A DNA stretch of 9,093 nt from contig JADINB010000027.1 in assembly GCA_017694275.1 (NCBI GenBank), positions 1 to 9,093 of the forward strand, in the 5' to 3' direction. How positions within the stretch are numbered: the stretch's first letter is position 1; every line of letters starts with the position of its first letter. The position numbers and the translations under genes are program-made. The DNA comes from Candidatus Egerieousia excrementavium (lineage in GTDB: Bacteria; Bacteroidota; Bacteroidia; Bacteroidales; UBA932). The notes below the pieces were generated by a model that saw only the letters and a program-made list of their open reading frames with translations, did no database searches and was not told the origin of the DNA. Below are positions 5,877-9,093 of the stretch, one piece after another.

Positions 5877-6599
5877 ATGGAACTTTTTTATACTGCAAAT
5901 ATATGTGGTGACAGGGCGGTCCTGGACAGTGAGGAGAGTGCTCACTGTATTAAGGTCCTACGCCACAGAGAGGGGGACAGAATCTCTGTAATAGACGGGA
6001 GCGGCTCTCTTCTGGACTGCAGGATAGAGAAATGCGGCAGACAGGAGACCATTCTTGAAATCATGGGCAGAGAGGAGAATTTCGGTGGCCACGATTATGA
6101 TTTGGAAATGGCTGTCGCACCTACTAAGAATATGGAGCGTTACGAGTGGTTTATGGAGAAGGCTACTGAAATAGGAGTGGATTCCATAGTGCCTGTAATA
6201 TGTGACCGCTCGGAGCGAAGAGCGGTCAAGGAGGAGCGTGGAGGCCGTCTGCTTCTTTCAGCTGCCAAGCAATCCCTGAAGGGGCGTGTGCCCGGGCTGT
6301 CGGGATGTGTTCCGGTGCTGGACTATATAAGTTCATGCGACAGCGGGCGTCTGAGGCTCATAGCCTGCTGTTCAGAAGCAGCCGGAGCAGAAAAATGCTC
6401 GGTTGCACAGGCCGTGGAGTCATCTGGCGGAAAAAAGGCCATCTCTATTCTGATAGGTCCCGAAGGCGATTTTTCTCCGCAAGAGGTAGAAGCGGCCCTC
6501 TCTCATGGTTTTATGCCTGTACATCTGGGGAGATCCCGCCTGAGGACAGAGACTGCCGCTGTGGTTGCATGCTGCAGTATATACAATCTTCTGGGGTGA
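5877..6599 (+). CDS. rsmE: 16S rRNA (uracil-1498-N3)-methyltransferase RsmE
   Basis: A 240-residue SPOUT methyltransferase that methylates U1498 of 16S rRNA in the decoding region of the small subunit, using S-adenosylmethionine. The N-terminal PUA-like RNA-binding domain has HCIKVLRHREGDRISVIDG (about 23-41). The C-terminal trefoil knot shows the cofactor loops ILIGPEGDFS (191-200) and LGRSRLRTETA (217-227). EKATEIGVDSIVP and the AAKQSLKGR segment are also family motifs. Length is typical. The frame can be extended to a TTG at 5871, but ATG at 5877 (MELFY) is the family start. It is a single-gene unit with its own promoter and runs directly into the convergent threonylcarbamoyl-AMP synthase: its TGA (6597-6599) is adjacent to that gene's stop (6600-6602). 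Confidence 0.95.
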   Translation: MELFYTANICGDRAVLDSEESAHCIKVLRHREGDRISVIDGSGSLLDCRIEKCGRQETILEIMGREENFGGHDYDLEMAVAPTKNMERYEWFMEKATEIGVDSIVPVICDRSERRAVKEERGGRLLLSAAKQSLKGRVPGLSGCVPVLDYISSCDSGRLRLIACCSEAAGAEKCSVAQAVESSGGKKAISILIGPEGDFSPQEVEAALSHGFMPVHLGRSRLRTETAAVVACCSIYNLLG

Positions 6600-7163
6600 T
6601 TATTTGCGGATAACCTCAATCTCTCCGCCAAGCCCCACTTTCAATATCTGCGAAGCCTTGTGTGTGGATTTTCCTTCAAGTTCCGGGTCTGCGACAAAAT
6701 CGGCCGCATCCAGGATTTCCTTTGCTATTTCTCCGTAGTTTTGCGGTGCGTTTTCACCTGAGATATTGGCGGAAGTGGATACAATCGGCTTTTTGAAGGC
6801 GCGTATGAGCTTAATGCAGAAATCGTTCATGGGAATGCGTATCCCTATGCTGCCATCTTCTGCAACCACGTTTTCAGCCAGTCCAGCCGCATTAGGGTAT
6901 ATTATTGTCATCGGCTTGTCATTCAGCTCTATGAGCTGGTATGCTATTTCCGGAATCTGTTGTACATACTGATTTATCATGCCGGTGTCTGATGCCAGGA
7001 CAATAAGGCTCTTGCTGTCGGAACGTCTCTTTATTTCAAATACCTTTTCAACAGCCTTCGGGTTTGTGGCGTCGCAGCCTATTCCCCAGATTGTGTCTGT
7101 TGGGTAAATTATGACTCCACCTTTTTTAAGCACTTCTACTGCTTTACTGATTTGTTTCTCCAT
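6600..7163 (-). CDS. L-threonylcarbamoyladenylate synthase (Sua5/YciO/YrdC family)
   Basis: A 187-residue single-domain YrdC-type protein. It makes threonylcarbamoyl-AMP from threonine, bicarbonate and ATP; the TsaB/D/E machinery then transfers the group to A37 of ANN-decoding tRNAs (t6A). Conserved pieces are VIIYPTDTIWGIGCDAT (17-33), EIKRRSDSKSL (43-53), DKPMTIIYP (82-90), GSIGIRIP (104-111) and STSANISGE (129-137). It lacks the extra C-terminal Sua5 domain. Two nearby ATGs are possible: 7175 (adds MQQN) and 7163. The second is chosen because Bacteroidales homologues begin M-x-x-x-I-x-K-A-x-E-V at that distance from the GGVI block. Either start overlaps the 3' end of the upstream EEP gene (by 20 or 32 bp), which suggests translational coupling. 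It is the last gene of the rhomboid-EEP operon. Confidence 0.93.
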   Translation of the reverse strand: MEKQISKAVEVLKKGGVIIYPTDTIWGIGCDATNPKAVEKVFEIKRRSDSKSLIVLASDTGMINQYVQQIPEIAYQLIELNDKPMTIIYPNAAGLAENVVAEDGSIGIRIPMNDFCIKLIRAFKKPIVSTSANISGENAPQNYGEIAKEILDAADFVADPELEGKSTHKASQILKVGLGGEIEVIRK

Positions 7164-8244
7164 ATTCTGTTGCATTTCTGTAATCTATTTCTGCTATGAC
7201 CGGATAGTGGTCTGAAAAACCTGTCCGTGGCGTAGTATGGCTTATTCCGCGGAACTGCTTGGGGAACAATATATAATCTATCCTCAACAACGGCCAGGCC
7301 GGAGCGAATGTGGCGGCAAAGCCCTTGCCTGCTTCACGGAACGAATCCTTTCTGCCCTGTGCAAGCTTGTGGTAAGTGTAAGAGATGGGAGTGTCATTGA
7401 AATCTCCGCATATAATTACCGGATGCCGGCTGGATTCTATGTGTTCAAGGATGGTGTTCACTTGGTCTGACCTCTTTATGGTAGTTCCCTTCATCTTTTC
7501 GTGCATTTCGATAAGTTGCTGAGAGCCTGCCCATTTCTTTATTATGGAGGTAAACGATATGTTGTAGGACTCCAGGTGGTTGTTATATATTCTTATAGTG
7601 TCTTCCCCTATTTTCAGGTCTGCGAATATGGAAAGATTCGTGCTGGAGGGAAATGTAATGCTGCCTTCCTCTACAATCGGGCAGCGGCTTAGAATCATGT
7701 TTCCGAAAAGATGATTGTCTCTTGTCCTGAACAGCCTGTAGAATCTGTACGGGTATTCTGCCGCGAGAAACGAGTCGCATTCCCGGTAGTCTGCAACATA
7801 AAATTCCTGAAAACATACTATTGCCGGATTTTCCTCTCTCAGGTGGCCGGCAATTTGCCGGCAGCACTCCTCCCTTGTCTGCCCGTTTTGTGATGAGGCG
7901 AACATGCCTATGTTGTAACTCTCTATTTTCAATCCTTTTCCGGCTTCTTCCTGCATCTCTCCGTTCCCGATCTTGAAGAACGATTCTGCAAAAAGCAGTA
8001 CAGGAAGGAGCGTTATGAGCGGTATCCATGCAGAACGGCTCCCCCTTGCCAATGCAACGGCCAGCAGAAAGAGGTTTATGAAGGCTATCGGGATAAAGAA
8101 AAGCCCGAAAAACATGGGAAGGGCAAAATGCGAAGGGTTTATGTAAATCGAAATATACGAAAGAAGCATTGCACAGGATGTCAAGACCAGCAGCATCCTG
8201 AATGTTATCGAGAAAAAACGGGGTGTTCTCCTTGATGGCTTCAT
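7144..8244 (-). CDS. Membrane-anchored endonuclease/exonuclease/phosphatase (EEP) family protein
   Basis: A 366-residue protein with a basic N-terminus (KPSRRTPRF) and three membrane helices (about 13-35, 41-66 and 72-90), then an EEP (DNase I/exonuclease III fold) domain from about 105 to the end. Metal and catalytic residues are present: N111 in SYNIG, E147 in CFQEF, H223 in NHLES, D281 and N283 in GDFND, D323 in RIDYIL, and D345-H346 in SDHYPV. With positive charges before helix 1 and in the loop after helix 2 (ARGSRSA), the positive-inside rule puts the catalytic domain in the periplasm. The fold covers nucleases, phosphoinositide phosphatases, sphingomyelinases and others, so the substrate cannot be named; a periplasmic site favours a lipid or extracellular nucleic-acid target (inference). 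The ATG at 8244 follows AGAGGG and starts 6 bp after the rhomboid stop. Confidence 0.9.
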   Translation of the reverse strand: MKPSRRTPRFFSITFRMLLVLTSCAMLLSYISIYINPSHFALPMFFGLFFIPIAFINLFLLAVALARGSRSAWIPLITLLPVLLFAESFFKIGNGEMQEEAGKGLKIESYNIGMFASSQNGQTREECCRQIAGHLREENPAIVCFQEFYVADYRECDSFLAAEYPYRFYRLFRTRDNHLFGNMILSRCPIVEEGSITFPSSTNLSIFADLKIGEDTIRIYNNHLESYNISFTSIIKKWAGSQQLIEMHEKMKGTTIKRSDQVNTILEHIESSRHPVIICGDFNDTPISYTYHKLAQGRKDSFREAGKGFAATFAPAWPLLRIDYILFPKQFRGISHTTPRTGFSDHYPVIAEIDYRNATEYGETNQ

Positions 8245-8250
8245 TGCCCT

Positions 8251-8907
8251 CTAATAATACATACGGTTATGCTTTTTCCAGTAGAGAATAAGGAAAAAGC
8301 CGAATATCATGCCTCCAAGATGGGCGAAGTGGGCCACTCCGCTGTTTCTGCCGGTAAGGCCGAGCAGAAGCTCTATGGCTCCGAATATAAGTACGAAATA
8401 TTTGGCCTTCATCATTACCGGAGGAAAGACCAGGCCCATGACATTGTTAGGAAAGAGCATTCCGTAGGCGAGCAGAAGTCCGTAGATGGCTCCGGATGCT
8501 CCTACTGTCGGTGTGCTGTATAATATTCTCAAATGTTCGTATGCAATCATGTTGCCTGCCGTAACGGCACTTTCCAGACCCGATGCCTGAAGGTACAGCA
8601 CTCCGCTATGCAGAAGCGCGGCTCCGATTCCTGTTACAAAGTAGTAGAGCAGGAATTTCTTGCCTCCCCATACATTTTCCAGTACCGCACCGAACATGTA
8701 CAAGGTATACATGTTAAAGAGAATATGCACGAAATTGCCGTGCATGAACATGTGTGTGAGCAACTGGTATGGCCTGAACAGAGGTGATTCAAAGTAAAAC
8801 AGCGCGAGTTTCTCGTACATGAAATCACCTATGGCCAATGTTGCCACAAACATGATTATATTTATTATTATCAGATTTTTAACTACAGGGGGTATTCTGT
8901 TGAACAT
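8251..8907 (-). CDS. Rhomboid family intramembrane serine protease
   Basis: A 218-residue, six-helix membrane protease with no extra domain. The catalytic dyad is visible: Ser138 in GASGAIYG and His196 in AHFAHLGG. The family's oxyanion-region block HMFMHGNFVHILFNMYTLYMFG (about 52-73) is intact, including the H-x3-N pair (H61, N65), as is the GxxxG-like GGMIFG at the last helix. Helices lie at about 11-29, 57-75, 86-104, 134-152, 169-186 and 191-210. A hydrophilic loop of about 30 residues (103-133) lies between the third and fourth helices. Rhomboids cleave transmembrane segments of other proteins; the substrate is not predictable here. The ATG at 8907 lies after AAGAGAAAAT. It is the first gene of the operon that continues into the EEP protein and the threonylcarbamoyl-AMP synthase. 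Confidence 0.95.
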   Translation of the reverse strand: MFNRIPPVVKNLIIINIIMFVATLAIGDFMYEKLALFYFESPLFRPYQLLTHMFMHGNFVHILFNMYTLYMFGAVLENVWGGKKFLLYYFVTGIGAALLHSGVLYLQASGLESAVTAGNMIAYEHLRILYSTPTVGASGAIYGLLLAYGMLFPNNVMGLVFPPVMMKAKYFVLIFGAIELLLGLTGRNSGVAHFAHLGGMIFGFFLILYWKKHNRMYY

Positions 8908-8994
8908 ATATTTTCTCTTTTAAACTTCGTTTACAATCACGCTGCGTCTCGGCATTGTCTGAACAGGTTCCGCCACTGCTCCCGGCTTGCAGTT

Positions 8995-9002
8995 CAAAAA
9001 TA
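8995..9002 (-). promoter_or_regulatory. -7 element for the rhomboid-EEP-threonylcarbamoyl synthase operon
   Basis: TATTTTTG on the minus strand fits TAnnTTTG and predicts a start near 8988, giving a leader of about 80 nt before the ATG at 8907. No good TTTG lies 19-21 bases upstream, so the promoter is only half supported. Confidence 0.4.
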
Positions 9003-9076
9003 GTGCCCGGCAACAGTTTTTCATTCATCAAGGTGCGTTTTCCCGCATTTACAGACTGCCTTTGAGCCTAAAATCG

Positions 9077-9084
9077 TATATTTG
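9077..9084 (+). promoter_or_regulatory. -7 element for a plus-strand gene beyond the right edge
   Basis: TATATTTG fits TAnnTTTG. The window ends 9 bases later, so no gene can be confirmed. There is a TTTG at 9061-9064, but only 12 bases separate it from this box, which is too close. The match suggests that 8908-9093 is a divergent promoter region. Confidence 0.35.
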
Positions 9085-9093
9085 CCAATCAAG

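Noticed and set aside
1..9093. CRISPR array, tRNA/rRNA gene, toxin-antitoxin pair, phage or defence system
   Set aside because: No regularly spaced repeats, no tRNA-like cloverleaf and no defence-type domains were seen. Nearly all coding capacity is taken by recognised families.

Overview
The window looks like a chromosomal segment of a Bacteroidetes bacterium, most likely order Bacteroidales. This rests on three things seen in the sequence. First, -7 promoter elements of the form TAnnTTTG, typical of the phylum, lie in front of the genes. Second, the proteins are of Bacteroidales type, such as a DUF5009/HGSNAT-like membrane acyltransferase and an endonuclease/exonuclease/phosphatase (EEP) protein with three N-terminal membrane helices. 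Third, Shine-Dalgarno sequences are weak or absent. The genus cannot be fixed from the sequence alone.

Layout, left to right. At 1-90 is the first part of a minus-strand gene with a signal-peptide-like N-terminus and a well-formed promoter (136-166); the rest lies outside the window. About 250 bp with no convincing gene follow (167-411). Next is a complete insertion sequence (412-2081) of the IS1634 type in the DDE_Tnp_1 superfamily. It has 13-bp perfect terminal inverted repeats, an intact transposase on the minus strand and a hairpin in front of the transposase start. Its right end abuts a PaaI-family thioesterase gene (2081-2440) that has lost roughly its first 20 codons. The missing codons are not found on the other side of the element, and no target-site duplication is visible, which suggests a deletion or rearrangement after insertion.

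A minus-strand cluster follows: a 405-residue HGSNAT/NagX-like membrane acyltransferase (4569-5786), a YfcE-type metallophosphoesterase (4052-4564) and a ComM/YifB AAA+ ATPase (2417-3970). The first two genes are 4 bp apart. The cluster is transcribed from a divergent promoter region (5787-5876) shared with the plus-strand gene rsmE (5877-6599, 16S rRNA m3U1498 methyltransferase). RsmE runs head-on, with no intergenic base, into a second minus-strand operon. That operon comprises a rhomboid protease (8251-8907), a membrane-anchored EEP-family hydrolase (7144-8244) and a threonylcarbamoyl-AMP synthase (6600-7163). The right edge (8908-9093) is a promoter region with a minus-strand signal for this operon and a plus-strand signal for a gene beyond the window.

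Most of the content is ordinary housekeeping: rRNA methylation, tRNA t6A synthesis, a recombination helicase and membrane proteolysis. No undescribed multi-gene system is evident. The parts most worth a second look are the insertion sequence, its hairpin and repeat architecture, the gene it truncated, and the very tight packing of convergent genes.
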